This document shows positions 1 through 5,950 of a DNA stretch of 9,904 bases, one piece after another. The translations under genes were made by a program, and so were the position numbers. The stretch is from NCBI GenBank assembly GCA_049294415.1, contig JBAQCS010000038.1, positions 1 to 9,904 on the forward strand, in the 5' to 3' direction. The notes under the pieces are model-generated. The model saw only the letters and a list, made by a program, of their open reading frames with translations, did no database searches and had not been told where the DNA came from. Source of the stretch: JAEZRQ01 sp049294415 (GTDB taxonomy: Bacteria; Patescibacteriota; Patescibacteriia; Patescibacteriales; UBA12465). The stretch's first letter is position 1, and every line of letters begins with the position of its first letter.

Positions 1-468
1 ATCTAAAACCGTAATAACATCAGTAACTTTTAAATCGCTATCTTTTAATTTATTTGCAAACTCAATAACAGTATTAGCTGTCACAGTAGCATCTTCAATA
101 ATTAAAACTTGATCGCCAGTTTGATAATTACCAAGCAATTCCCCTTTAGTGCCATAATTTTTAAAACCTTCTTTTCTGATTGTTAAGCCAGGTACTTTTA
201 ATAAACTAGTCACGCCATAACTAAAGGGTAAGCCTCCGTAAGGGATGCCAATTATCTTGTCATAGATGATAGCTTTATCTTTAATTATTTCTAGTATCAG
301 GTGATTTACTTTATCTAACAAATCAGGAAAAGAAATAAACTTGGAAGTATCTAAAAAAATTGGTGTACGACTATTATTTTTTAATAAAATCCAATCCGCC
401 TCATCGGTGACATGAGAAATATAAAGTAATTTATTATCTATTATTTCTTTGATGATGTCTTTTTTCAT
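1..468 (-). CDS. pyrE: Orotate phosphoribosyltransferase-like protein, C-terminus cut by window edge
   Basis: Likely makes orotidine monophosphate from orotate and PRPP in cytosolic pyrimidine synthesis. My translation from the ATG at 466-468 gives 156 codons that stay open to base 1, so the C-terminal part lies outside (bacterial OPRTs are usually about 200 residues). Seen directly: GIPYGG at residues 74-79, the RKEGFKNYGTKGE segment at 99-110 (family pattern RKExKxYGT), and the PRPP-loop strand VLIIEDATVT at 121-130, followed by KVTDVITVLD at 147-156, which matches the usual post-loop strand. The PRPP loop is unusual: after the acidic pair E125-D126 the normal T-x-G-T/S loop reads V-T-A-N, losing the glycine. 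It starts 4 nt after the stop of the upstream ASCH-like gene, without an SD, so it is probably co-transcribed and translationally coupled. It could be a diverged phosphoribosyltransferase with a different base substrate. Confidence 0.82.
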   Translation of the reverse strand, partial: MKKDIIKEIIDNKLLYISHVTDEADWILLKNNSRTPIFLDTSKFISFPDLLDKVNHLILEIIKDKAIIYDKIIGIPYGGLPFSYGVTSLLKVPGLTIRKEGFKNYGTKGELLGNYQTGDQVLIIEDATVTANTVIEFANKLKDSDLKVTDVITVLD

Positions 469-472
469 ATTA

Positions 473-751
473 TTAATCAAAAGAAATTATTTGAATTCCC
501 TTTTCTTTAAGATCCTCTTCACTAAACCACAAATCTTGCAGCTTAAACTTTCTTAAATAAGTAACTTTCTTTTCTAAAACTCTGCCGGTTGCTCGTCTGG
601 TCGCATGATCAGTTGAAGTATATTCTTCTAGAATTAAAGTATCGCCTGGTTCAATTTCAAAATCATTGAGCCTCAGCTCGTATTTTTTCTTACCATCAAA
701 AATATCTTGAAAATAATCAGGTAAAACTTTTTTAGTAATTATTCTGGGCAT
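473..751 (-). CDS. DUF3850 / ASCH-like (PUA-fold) domain protein
   Basis: A 92-residue single-domain protein. It carries the pattern typical of DUF3850/ASCH-like proteins: a KKVLPDYFQDIFDG opening (7-20), the G-K-K-K-Y-E-L-R signature at 20-27, EPGDTLILEEY (34-44) with the conserved GD at 36-37, and a TGRVLEKKVTYL strand region (55-66). ASCH domains have a PUA-like beta barrel and are thought to bind RNA or modified nucleosides; a few are amidohydrolases. No particular activity can be assigned here. It is the first gene of a unit with the OPRT-like gene 4 nt downstream, under the promoter at 781-795. The ATG at 751 has no SD; the leader is A/T-rich. The family call is by motif recall, the function is open. 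Confidence 0.75.
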   Translation of the reverse strand: MPRIITKKVLPDYFQDIFDGKKKYELRLNDFEIEPGDTLILEEYTSTDHATRRATGRVLEKKVTYLRKFKLQDLWFSEEDLKEKGIQIISFD

Positions 752-780
752 ATTTATGTTTAATAATAGAGTATGAGAGT

Positions 781-795
781 ATTATATCTTAAAAT
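781..795 (-). promoter_or_regulatory. Promoter core for the ASCH-like / OPRT-like unit
   Basis: On the minus strand this reads ATTTTAAGATATAAT, with a perfect -10 hexamer TATAAT at 781-786, 29 nt before the ATG at 751. No good -35 is visible at the normal distance (TTTTTA at 804-809). The same 15 bases recur exactly at 4888-4902 and with one change at 3164-3178, each before a gene on this strand, which supports the call. Confidence 0.6.
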
Positions 796-804
796 TACTA
801 ATTT

Positions 805-844
805 AAAAATAAAAAGCCCTGAAACCATTTTAGTTCCAGGGCTT
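805..844 (-). terminator. Intrinsic terminator after the small membrane protein gene
   Basis: Arms at 833-844 and 814-825 pair over 12 bp (AAGCCCTGGAAC with GTTTCAGGGCTT, one G-U) around a 7-base loop. A T-rich tail (TTTATTTTT on the minus strand) follows directly. It lies 14 nt beyond the stop of the 858-1049 gene, so it ends the unit that starts with the deoxyribosyltransferase-like gene. The plus strand has no comparable T-tract, so it acts on the minus strand only. Confidence 0.88.
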
Positions 845-857
845 AATCAAATAATGG

Positions 858-1049
858 CTATTGACCATTAATGTCTTTCTTGGCGTTTTTAATGAAAAAA
901 ACAAAGGAGATGACACATAAAACACCAATCGCGGAATTAATGACTATATCTTTTAATTCTTGGTGGTAAACAAGCCACCGTACTACATCAAGTGCCAGAG
1001 ACACGAAAGCAAGGCTTCCCCATGCTAATGATACATAAAATCTTCTCAT
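858..1049 (-). CDS. Small two-helix membrane protein, unknown function
   Basis: A 63-residue protein with two hydrophobic stretches, about residues 5-27 and 35-54, joined by a short polar linker (YHQELKD). The tail KNAKKDINGQ is basic, and with R2-R3 at the N-terminus this suggests both ends are cytoplasmic. No family recognised. It sits 32 nt after the stop of the deoxyribosyltransferase-like gene and just before a strong terminator, so it is the last gene of that unit. No SD is visible before the ATG (AATAACAAG-ATG). It could be an orphan inner-membrane protein or a small regulator; its size and orphan status keep confidence moderate, but the terminator at the right distance supports a real gene. 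Confidence 0.6.
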   Translation of the reverse strand: MRRFYVSLAWGSLAFVSLALDVVRWLVYHQELKDIVINSAIGVLCVISFVFFIKNAKKDINGQ

Positions 1050-1081
1050 CTTGTTATTATTTTAATGTTCGACATGTTCAA

Positions 1082-1651
1082 TTAAACGTTAATTTTACTG
1101 ACTAAAGATAAAGCGGTCATAATAGTTTCTTCTAGCGAGGTACAAATTGGTACATCAGGAACTTCAGTAGCAATCTCATACTTAATAGTTGACCATTCTG
1201 GGAAATTTTCATCAATGCCTATAACCAAATTTATATTAGGATTAAGCTTTTTTCTGGCAATCCATTGACCTAATTCCATCATAGTAATATGGGCATAAAC
1301 TTTATCAGGGAATTCTTTTTCCTCAGCTTCTGGCAATAACCAAAAAATTATACAACCACGCTTAGCTGCCGCATACAAATAATACTGCTCCCAAGCTCTT
1401 TGTCGGCTAAAAGTTTCATATGTTGGAGAATCTGTCTCGACAAATAGCATGAAATCTTGATCAATTATTCTGCTCGGCGAAGCTACAAAAATCTCTTTAT
1501 TTTTAGTTAATAGAAATTTAATAGCTTGAGAGTGCCATTTTGGAGCATTCCTTATCGGTCCAGCCAGAAAAATTACCGGCAAAAATGTTTCTATCTTAAC
1601 ATTTTTTCTTTCGCCGGAAATTGGTAAATGAATTAATGTTTTTCTATCCAT
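1082..1651 (-). CDS. Nucleoside 2-deoxyribosyltransferase-like protein
   Basis: A 189-residue protein resembling the nucleoside 2-deoxyribosyltransferase-like family (Nuc_deoxyri_tr2 type), which moves deoxyribose between bases or hydrolyses deoxynucleosides or nucleotides in cytosolic salvage. Motifs seen: FLAGPI at 28-33, the start of the Rossmann-like fold; W39; RQRAWEQYYL at 83-92; FWLLPEAEE at 103-111; and MELGQW at 125-130, where E126 sits at the position of the catalytic glutamate of the wider family. Position-based inference only: the substrate cannot be told. The start is supported by an SD (AAGGA, about 8 nt upstream) and an extended -10 promoter at 1694-1722. The first about 22 residues precede the domain. 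The small membrane protein gene follows after 32 nt. Confidence 0.78.
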   Translation of the reverse strand: MDRKTLIHLPISGERKNVKIETFLPVIFLAGPIRNAPKWHSQAIKFLLTKNKEIFVASPSRIIDQDFMLFVETDSPTYETFSRQRAWEQYYLYAAAKRGCIIFWLLPEAEEKEFPDKVYAHITMMELGQWIARKKLNPNINLVIGIDENFPEWSTIKYEIATEVPDVPICTSLEETIMTALSLVSKINV

Positions 1652-1687
1652 ATTATATTCCTTTTAATTATTATATTGTTAAGGTAA

Positions 1688-1718
1688 CAAAAAAATATAC
1701 CATAAGTATACTTTTTTG
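1688..1718 (-). terminator. AT-rich hairpin after the hydrolase gene, possible terminator
   Basis: Arms 1688-1700 and 1706-1718 pair over 13 bp with one G-U around a 5-base loop (minus strand TTATG). The 3' arm contains seven consecutive T. The stem has few G-C pairs, so as a terminator it is weak. It sits 20 nt past the stop of the alpha/beta hydrolase gene at the expected place, but the same bases form the next gene's promoter. Confidence 0.4.
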
Positions 1719-1722
1719 TAAA
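1694..1722 (-). promoter_or_regulatory. Extended -10 promoter for the deoxyribosyltransferase-like gene
   Basis: Minus strand: -35 TTTACA (1717-1722), a 17-nt spacer, and -10 TATATT (1694-1699) preceded by TGG, i.e. an extended -10 TGn element. Each hexamer matches consensus at 5 of 6 positions. It lies 42 nt before the ATG at 1651. It overlaps a hairpin (1688-1718), described separately. Confidence 0.6.
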
Positions 1723-1738
1723 TATGACTCTAATTTTA

Positions 1739-2413
1739 TTAATATTCTAATACATCCTTAATAATCTCTATCAGAGGAGCTCTAGCTGAATCATTAAAAT
1801 TATGATCACCGTCGATAGCTAGTGTTTGAATCTTTGAACTAAGTTCTGTTAAATCAACTTTTGGTATTAATTCATCTTGATTGGCTATAATAGCGGTTAT
1901 CTCAGTTTTTTCAGCCAAAGCATTATATTCTTCAAATGGTTTAACTAGTAAACGTTCTTGCCAATATTCTTTAGGAATAATTCTAGTCAGTCCTGTGGAA
2001 GATGGGATTATTGATATTCCCTCTATATCAACCTTAGCATCTGATTTAGAGCGATAACGAGCCAAAGTTCTCTCTAAACTCATATCAAATGGCGGAGAAA
2101 GTAAAATAGTTTTTCTAATACCATCTGGTTTAGTTAGGGCCACTATAATCGTTCCTTGAGAATGGCCAATTAAATCTATAATAGCATCCGGGTTAGCTGC
2201 TCTAGTATCACTAATAACCTTATTTAATTTCTCAACCTGTTCACTCATCGGACAAATAGTTAACGTCTTCTCTTCTTCATTGACGTCGAAGTAATCAAAT
2301 AGAATTGATTCTGCCTCAGGAAGAGCCTCGGCGATACCAGAAAGAAGACCTAGGTCGTCCTTGCGGACGCCGAAGCCGTGTGAGTAGATTATGATGTGTT
2401 TTGCTTTATCCAT
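1739..2413 (-). CDS. Alpha/beta hydrolase (serine esterase/peptidase-type)
   Basis: A 224-residue cytosolic alpha/beta-hydrolase fold protein with no signal peptide. Seen: the first strand with the oxyanion HG motif (IIIYSHGFG, 7-15), the nucleophile elbow GHSQG at 83-87 (Ser85), the acid on a late strand in NQDELIP (Asp180), and the histidine in DGDHNFND (His204). The complete Ser-Asp-His triad and normal spacing mean it should be an active hydrolase. The short cap region (about 110-165) gives no clue to the substrate; esters or small amides are typical for the fold. Its ATG comes 1 nt after the stop of the PHP gene (TAA-T-ATG), so the two are made from one transcript and probably by termination-reinitiation. 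Confidence 0.85.
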   Translation of the reverse strand: MDKAKHIIIYSHGFGVRKDDLGLLSGIAEALPEAESILFDYFDVNEEEKTLTICPMSEQVEKLNKVISDTRAANPDAIIDLIGHSQGTIIVALTKPDGIRKTILLSPPFDMSLERTLARYRSKSDAKVDIEGISIIPSSTGLTRIIPKEYWQERLLVKPFEEYNALAEKTEITAIIANQDELIPKVDLTELSSKIQTLAIDGDHNFNDSARAPLIEIIKDVLEY

Positions 2414-2414
2414 A

Positions 2415-3155
2415 TTAGTTAATCTTTAAAATCTTAAGAATTTCTGCCTTGTCATTATTTAAAATATCGCGACTAGTAATACCAAGTTCTTCAAATTTAT
2501 TAATCACATCCTGAAATTTTCCAATTTCATATTGACTATGAGCATCGGAATTAATTAGTATTTTCTGATTATTCTCTCTTAAAATTTTAACCATCATTTT
2601 TATTTTACTCCATATCTCCTCGTCTTTTATTTTACCAGTATAAAAATAACTAGCATTTACTTCGAGTAAAACATTATTTTCGATAGCAGCTTTAGTGACA
2701 GCTTCAATGTCCACTTTAATATCGTCTTCGTAGGGATGAGAAATTATCTTAACATAAGGATTCTTAATAACTTTAATCATAACATCAGTATTCTTTTCAA
2801 TACCTAAGTCTTCGTAGCCACACTCCGCATGAAAACCAGCTACTACTAAATCTAACCTATCTAAAATTTTATTTGGTAAATCTAAGTCTCCATTTTCATT
2901 AATTATATTAGCTTCAACTCCAAATAATACTCTGATTCCATTTATTACTTTAGGGAGTCGACGACCCATTTTAAAATAAACAGAGCGAGGGGCTCCTGGT
3001 GCAGCTGGCCCGTGATCAGTTACGGCCAACAAAGAAATGCCTTTTTTCTTGGCCTCTGTAACATTTTCTAAAACAGTACCAAAGGCATGGCCGCTAGCTA
3101 TGGTGTGGGTGTGCAAATCAGCTTTGAATAACATACGTTTTTTTAGGTTAATCAT
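2415..3155 (-). CDS. PHP-domain metal-dependent phosphoesterase (YcdX-like)
   Basis: A 246-residue stand-alone PHP domain. Metal-binding motifs in order: DLHTH (H15, H17), ASGHA (H23), TDHG (D47, H48), GVEANI (E81), GFH (H109), SHP (H140) and SDAH (D204, H206). This nine-ligand set is that of a trinuclear PHP phosphatase, and the xSGHA motif after DLHTH is typical of the YcdX group. It probably hydrolyses a phosphate ester in the cytosol; the natural substrate is not evident. First gene of a unit with the alpha/beta hydrolase 1 nt downstream. Two starts are possible: ATG 3155 and ATG 3134 (residue 8); neither has an SD. The -10 at 3164-3169 lies so close to ATG 3155 that this start would give an almost leaderless mRNA. 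Confidence 0.9.
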   Translation of the reverse strand: MINLKKRMLFKADLHTHTIASGHAFGTVLENVTEAKKKGISLLAVTDHGPAAPGAPRSVYFKMGRRLPKVINGIRVLFGVEANIINENGDLDLPNKILDRLDLVVAGFHAECGYEDLGIEKNTDVMIKVIKNPYVKIISHPYEDDIKVDIEAVTKAAIENNVLLEVNASYFYTGKIKDEEIWSKIKMMVKILRENNQKILINSDAHSQYEIGKFQDVINKFEELGITSRDILNNDKAEILKILKIN

Positions 3156-3163
3156 ATGGGTTT

Positions 3164-3178
3164 ATTATAACTTAAAAT
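3164..3178 (-). promoter_or_regulatory. Promoter core for the PHP / alpha-beta hydrolase unit
   Basis: Minus strand ATTTTAAGTTATAAT with perfect TATAAT at 3164-3169, ending only 8 nt before the ATG at 3155. One base differs from the copies at 781-795 and 4888-4902. The -35 region is poor (TTCTTA). With usual -10 to +1 spacing, transcription would start at or next to the ATG, unless translation begins at ATG 3134. Confidence 0.55.
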
Positions 3179-3205
3179 TGATTATTTAAGAATAAATAGC
3201 TACTT

Positions 3206-3232
3206 AAAACAAAAACGGGTCCGTGGACCCGT
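3206..3232 (-). terminator. Intrinsic terminator after the 84-aa gene
   Basis: Minus strand ACGGGTC-CACG-GACCCGT, a perfect 7-bp G/C-rich stem with a 4-base loop (3215-3232), followed by TTTTTGTTTT. It lies about 43 nt past the stop of the 3276-3530 gene and upstream of the PHP promoter, so it insulates the two units. Confidence 0.9.
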
Positions 3233-3275
3233 CTTGGTCGTTCTTGATTAAGGTGAACGAGTTACCTTTTTCTCT

Positions 3276-3530
3276 TTAGTCAAACATAGGGCGAAACCAG
3301 GCTTGAGGAGCGTTTTCAGCAAGCCAATCCTTGGCGGTTGCCTTTACGCAAATCCACATAATTTCATAAAGCGACTCCGGGTATTCCTCGGCTGGCCTGT
3401 CCCATGTGAAGTCATGATTAGAAGTAGCTTCTTCAATTTTTGGAATAGCTATCTCCAAAACTTTTTTGGCTTGGCTTTCAAACATACCATTATCAACCAA
3501 CATTTTAATAAGTTTTTCTCTTGTTGTCAT
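3276..3530 (-). CDS. Small conserved-type protein of unknown function (84 aa)
   Basis: An 84-residue soluble protein with no membrane segment or signal peptide. The N-terminal half is helical and charged (MTTREKLIKMLVDNGMFESQ); the C-terminal half has an aromatic-rich pattern: TWDRP at 42-46, SLYEIMWICVK at 53-63 and QAWFRPMF at 76-83. I recall similar short proteins with TWDRPxxEYP and AWxRPMF in other bacteria and phages, but know no function. Monocistronic: a full-consensus promoter lies upstream and a strong terminator downstream, so it may be well expressed. The start ATG at 3530 has only a weak purine run (AGAAAAAG) before it. The strong conservation-like motifs and flanking signals make the gene secure even though its role is not known. 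Confidence 0.8.
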   Translation of the reverse strand: MTTREKLIKMLVDNGMFESQAKKVLEIAIPKIEEATSNHDFTWDRPAEEYPESLYEIMWICVKATAKDWLAENAPQAWFRPMFD

Positions 3531-3579
3531 CTTTTTCTATTTTTAATATACAAATTTACAAACTATTTATTAACAAAAA

Positions 3580-3608
3580 ATTATAGCATAATGTTATAAT
3601 TTTGTCAA
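3580..3608 (-). promoter_or_regulatory. Full-consensus sigma70-type promoter for the 84-aa gene
   Basis: Minus strand: -35 TTGACA (3603-3608), exactly 17 nt, -10 TATAAT (3580-3585), with an extended TGC directly before the -10. All 12 hexamer bases match consensus. The predicted start is near 3573, leaving a leader of about 40 nt to the ATG at 3530. Confidence 0.85.
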
Positions 3609-3682
3609 TTTAAGGCCGCGGATTACATATTTTCAGAATTATATAATATCTTCCCTGTTATTAAAATTAGTTTAAACAAATT

Positions 3683-3715
3683 AAAAACCCCGAAACTTTG
3701 TTAGCTTCAGGGTCT
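3683..3715 (-). terminator. Intrinsic terminator after the 100-aa gene
   Basis: Arms 3703-3715 and 3685-3697 pair over 13 bp with three G-U pairs (AGACCCTGAAGCT with AGTTTCGGGGTTT) around the loop AACAA, followed by more T. It is 18 nt past the stop at 3734. The core 3688-3712 matches the terminator core 817-841 at 19 of 25 positions. Confidence 0.82.
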
Positions 3716-3733
3716 CAAGTAAACAGTTATAGT

Positions 3734-4036
3734 TTACATATTGCATCCATCTTTTGCCATCAAATGGTCATCTTTGCATAATACCTTCCAACCACCCTCT
3801 AATAATTGTCCAAAAAGTTTCTTTAATTGGAAGTTCTCAACATTTTCAAAGCGGATATTTGTAACAAATTTATTCTCTTTGCATATGTAATAAGGATTTT
3901 CTACGACCCCACGAAAACCTGTTACATCTTCAAAAATAGTTCCCGCTGGCAAGTCAAATGGTAAGGTGTCTTCTTTTTCAAAAGCAATCCAAGAAGCTCC
4001 TTGTTTATTTACTATATTTAAATATAATACTTTCAT
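3734..4036 (-). CDS. Hypothetical protein, 100 aa
   Basis: No family recognised. A 100-residue protein with alternating hydrophobic/polar residues at the N-terminus (MKVLYLNIVN, then ASWIAFEKE), suggesting beta strands, a Pro/Gly-containing turn region (LPFDLPAGTIF, 25-35), and a C-terminal half with FENVENFQLKKLFGQLLEGGWKVL (63-86), probably a helix. Three cysteines (C52, C87, C98) are scattered and make no obvious metal site. No membrane segment. It has the only strong Shine-Dalgarno in the window (AGGAGG, 8 nt before the ATG), its own promoter (4088-4117) and its own terminator (3683-3715), so it is a monocistronic and likely well translated gene. Function unknown. Confidence 0.75.
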   Translation of the reverse strand: MKVLYLNIVNKQGASWIAFEKEDTLPFDLPAGTIFEDVTGFRGVVENPYYICKENKFVTNIRFENVENFQLKKLFGQLLEGGWKVLCKDDHLMAKDGCNM

Positions 4037-4044
4037 TGCACTTT

Positions 4045-4050
4045 CCTCCT
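4045..4050 (-). promoter_or_regulatory. Strong Shine-Dalgarno site of the 100-aa gene
   Basis: Minus strand AGGAGG, 8 nt before the ATG at 4036. It fixes this start and stands out because most genes in this window have no recognisable SD. Confidence 0.88.
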
Positions 4051-4087
4051 ATTTTTTAGTTATATTTATTTTTTAAGGTAATAAAGA

Positions 4088-4117
4088 ATAATACTATAAA
4101 GATATTATTTTTGTCAA
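4088..4117 (-). promoter_or_regulatory. Promoter for the 100-aa gene
   Basis: Minus strand: perfect -35 TTGACA (4112-4117), 18-nt spacer, -10 TATTAT (4088-4093, 5 of 6). Predicted leader about 45 nt, containing the SD. No terminator-like hairpin is evident between here and the SDR stop at 4175, so some read-through from the SDR gene is possible. Confidence 0.65.
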
Positions 4118-4174
4118 CAGATCTCCACATCATGAGTGCATTTAGAATTTTGGACTGGAAGACTAGATTTAAAA

Positions 4175-4861
4175 CTATTTAACTGGTCTCTTAATAATTA
4201 AATCGGAATTAGGGTTGTCACTCTTTAAATTATCAATAACTTTTTGAACGACATCATCAACTAGCATATATTCGTTAATATCATCTGGGTATTTTTCTTG
4301 ATAAATGTCGGTTTGCATGCCGCCAGGATAAACAGCGTAAATCTTAATATTATCATTAACTTCTTTTCTAATTGATTCAGTTAAACCTTTGATGGCAAAT
4401 TTTGAAGAAGAGTAAGCGCTAATCATTGGTTTACCATCCAAACCAGCGGTTGAATTAATATTAATTATTAAGCCACTGCCCTGCTGCTTCATATGTTTAA
4501 GGGCCACTTGGCAACCATAAAAATACCCAAAAAAATTAATATCAAACAAGCGTTTCAGTTTAACAACATCAATATCCTCAATCAGACTTGGGGCTATTTG
4601 TATGCCAGCATTATTAATCCAAATATCAATTCTTCCATATTTACGCTGAACGTAACTAGCCAGATTAAACAAATCTTCTAGCTTTGTTACATCAGCCAAA
4701 TAAGAGTCATTAATTATCTCGTGTTTTACTTTTTCTAAATCTTCAATGTTGTCACTAGAGATAATAACTTGACCATTTTCTTTTTTAAAAAAAGAGGCTA
4801 ACGATTTACCAAAGCCTTTGGTCCCACCTGTTATAACTATTACTTTATTGTTTAAATCCAT
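4175..4861 (-). CDS. Short-chain dehydrogenase/reductase (classical SDR)
   Basis: A 228-residue NAD(P)-dependent oxidoreductase with a Rossmann fold, cytosolic. Motifs in order: TGGTKGFG at 11-18 (cofactor TGxxxGxG), ADVT at 56-59, NNAG at 83-86, N109 in the DINFFG helix, S137 in INSTAG, YSSSK at 150-154 (catalytic Tyr150 and Lys154), then YPGGMQTD. The Asn-Ser-Tyr-Lys tetrad is complete, so it should be active. The residues after strand 2 (ISSDN, 34-38) do not decide clearly between NAD and NADP. Substrate unknown; SDR specificity cannot be read from sequence alone. It has its own promoter (4888-4902) and no SD before the ATG (ATATAAAATATG). Length is at the short end of the normal range, with the C-terminal strand DLIIKRP intact. 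Confidence 0.9.
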   Translation of the reverse strand: MDLNNKVIVITGGTKGFGKSLASFFKKENGQVIISSDNIEDLEKVKHEIINDSYLADVTKLEDLFNLASYVQRKYGRIDIWINNAGIQIAPSLIEDIDVVKLKRLFDINFFGYFYGCQVALKHMKQQGSGLIININSTAGLDGKPMISAYSSSKFAIKGLTESIRKEVNDNIKIYAVYPGGMQTDIYQEKYPDDINEYMLVDDVVQKVIDNLKSDNPNSDLIIKRPVK

Positions 4862-4887
4862 ATTTTATATAATTTTAATATGAGCTA

Positions 4888-4902
4888 ATTATATCTTAAA
4901 AT
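4888..4902 (-). promoter_or_regulatory. Promoter core for the SDR gene
   Basis: Minus strand ATTTTAAGATATAAT with TATAAT at 4888-4893, 26 nt before the ATG at 4861; a TTTATA (-35, 4 of 6) sits 17 nt upstream at 4911-4916. Identical over 15 bases to 781-795. Confidence 0.65.
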
Positions 4903-5051
4903 GGGTATTTTATAAATATATACTATTTATAACAGAAATTTTTAAGTAATTAAATAACGTGGCCCGATTGACTTTTTTAAAAAAATGAAACGAATGAGAC
5001 ACTATAAAAGGGGTTAATTTCTATTTAATTTTATATATACTTTAGTGTTAT
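4903..5051. other. Intergenic spacer between the KAP cassette and the SDR gene
   Basis: AT-rich spacer carrying the -35 region of the SDR promoter near its left end. I see no gene. A possible ACACTA...TAGTGT pairing at 5006-5049 has a loop of about 30 bases and no T-tract, so it is not a convincing terminator; a T7-A6 run on the minus strand near 4974-4987 is the only other structure. How the cassette transcript ends is therefore unclear. Confidence 0.5.
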
Positions 5052-5939
5052 TTAATGAAAAAACTTCTTAATACCAAAAAGGACATCGTCAATGAAAAAT
5101 TTTAGCTTATTAAAAAACTTTAAGTCTAGATTACGAACGTTCTGCCCCTCTAAAAACTTCTCATCAAAAGGATACGAAACGCAAATTTCCTCAAATTCTT
5201 TTTTTTCATTCATCATACCAACACCGCCACTAAACGAAAAGGAAAAGTTTCTCTCTCCATCCGACAAATCTTGAGCAACTCTTCTTGTAAAAATACCTAT
5301 GTAACCAGGGGAATTTTCAGGGCAAGGAAGATATTTGAGCGGAATTATTCCGTAATTTCTATGCTTAAAAGAAAAAGAATTATCAGAAAAAAACGATTGA
5401 TTATCTTTATTTTTCAAAAAATAAAAAAATTCTAAAATGAAAGAAAAGTTTTGACTATTCGGATTGCTAAAATATTTATCAATAATAACATCTCTTTCTT
5501 TTATATCTATCCCCTTTTTATATTTAATATTTAATTTTTTAATTTCTTCTATATTATTTATTCCAAAGATAAAAATAGGCCCTCCATCATTATTGTTTTC
5601 TCTAAGATTTATGCTTTTAGAAAAAACTCCCTTTGCACCTTTAAAAAATTTATAAAAACCAGAAATAATACCATGGCCAGAAATATGACAATTACCGTCG
5701 ACGTGGTGGGTTATTTTTGGAGAATTATATGATGAGTACGTCTTACATTTATCTAGATATATATGGTGATTACCAAATGTATTCATAACTCTTTCTGGGA
5801 TAGTAATTTTTGATATAACAAATTTTTTATTATCGTTTATTAAATCTTTGACAAAAAAACCTCCATCCGATGTATAGCCAATAACAAAAAGAGGTACGGG
5901 TTTTTCGTTAATAATAATATTTACATGAAAATTTTTCAT
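5052..5939 (-). CDS. Unknown protein, paralogue of its upstream neighbour (KAP cassette gene 4)
   Basis: A 295-residue soluble protein of a family I cannot name. Its central block, HHVDGNCHISGHGIISG at 78-94, then KGVFS (103-107), GGPIFIFGINNIEEIKKL (119-136), lines up with residues 113-171 of the neighbouring 319-aa protein (HSSGFVQLSGNGIKSG, KGVGVFS, GPTTVF, NIKNGFEEL). A second shared stretch is LEFFYF (169-174) against LEFFIF, and a third is GYIGIF followed by SFSGG (212-239) against GVVAVF and SSPGG. The strand-rich, Gly-rich pattern suggests a beta fold. The C-terminus from about 272 is a basic, aromatic amphipathic segment (KFFNKLKFFIDDVLFGIKKFF) that could touch a membrane or partner. 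Starts 11 nt after its neighbour's stop, no SD. Last gene of the cassette; function unknown. Confidence 0.78.
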   Translation of the reverse strand: MKNFHVNIIINEKPVPLFVIGYTSDGGFFVKDLINDNKKFVISKITIPERVMNTFGNHHIYLDKCKTYSSYNSPKITHHVDGNCHISGHGIISGFYKFFKGAKGVFSKSINLRENNNDGGPIFIFGINNIEEIKKLNIKYKKGIDIKERDVIIDKYFSNPNSQNFSFILEFFYFLKNKDNQSFFSDNSFSFKHRNYGIIPLKYLPCPENSPGYIGIFTRRVAQDLSDGERNFSFSFSGGVGMMNEKKEFEEICVSYPFDEKFLEGQNVRNLDLKFFNKLKFFIDDVLFGIKKFFH

Positions 5940-5950
5940 TAATATATAAT

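Noticed and set aside
3303..3599. A 98-codon plus-strand open frame
   Set aside because: It is antisense to the 84-aa gene, which has a consensus promoter, a terminator and protein-like motifs; the plus-strand frame has none of these and runs into the minus-strand promoter.
4960..5030. Plus-strand promoter-like TTGACT with TATAAA downstream
   Set aside because: The spacing between the two is near 30 nt, and no plus-strand gene follows.
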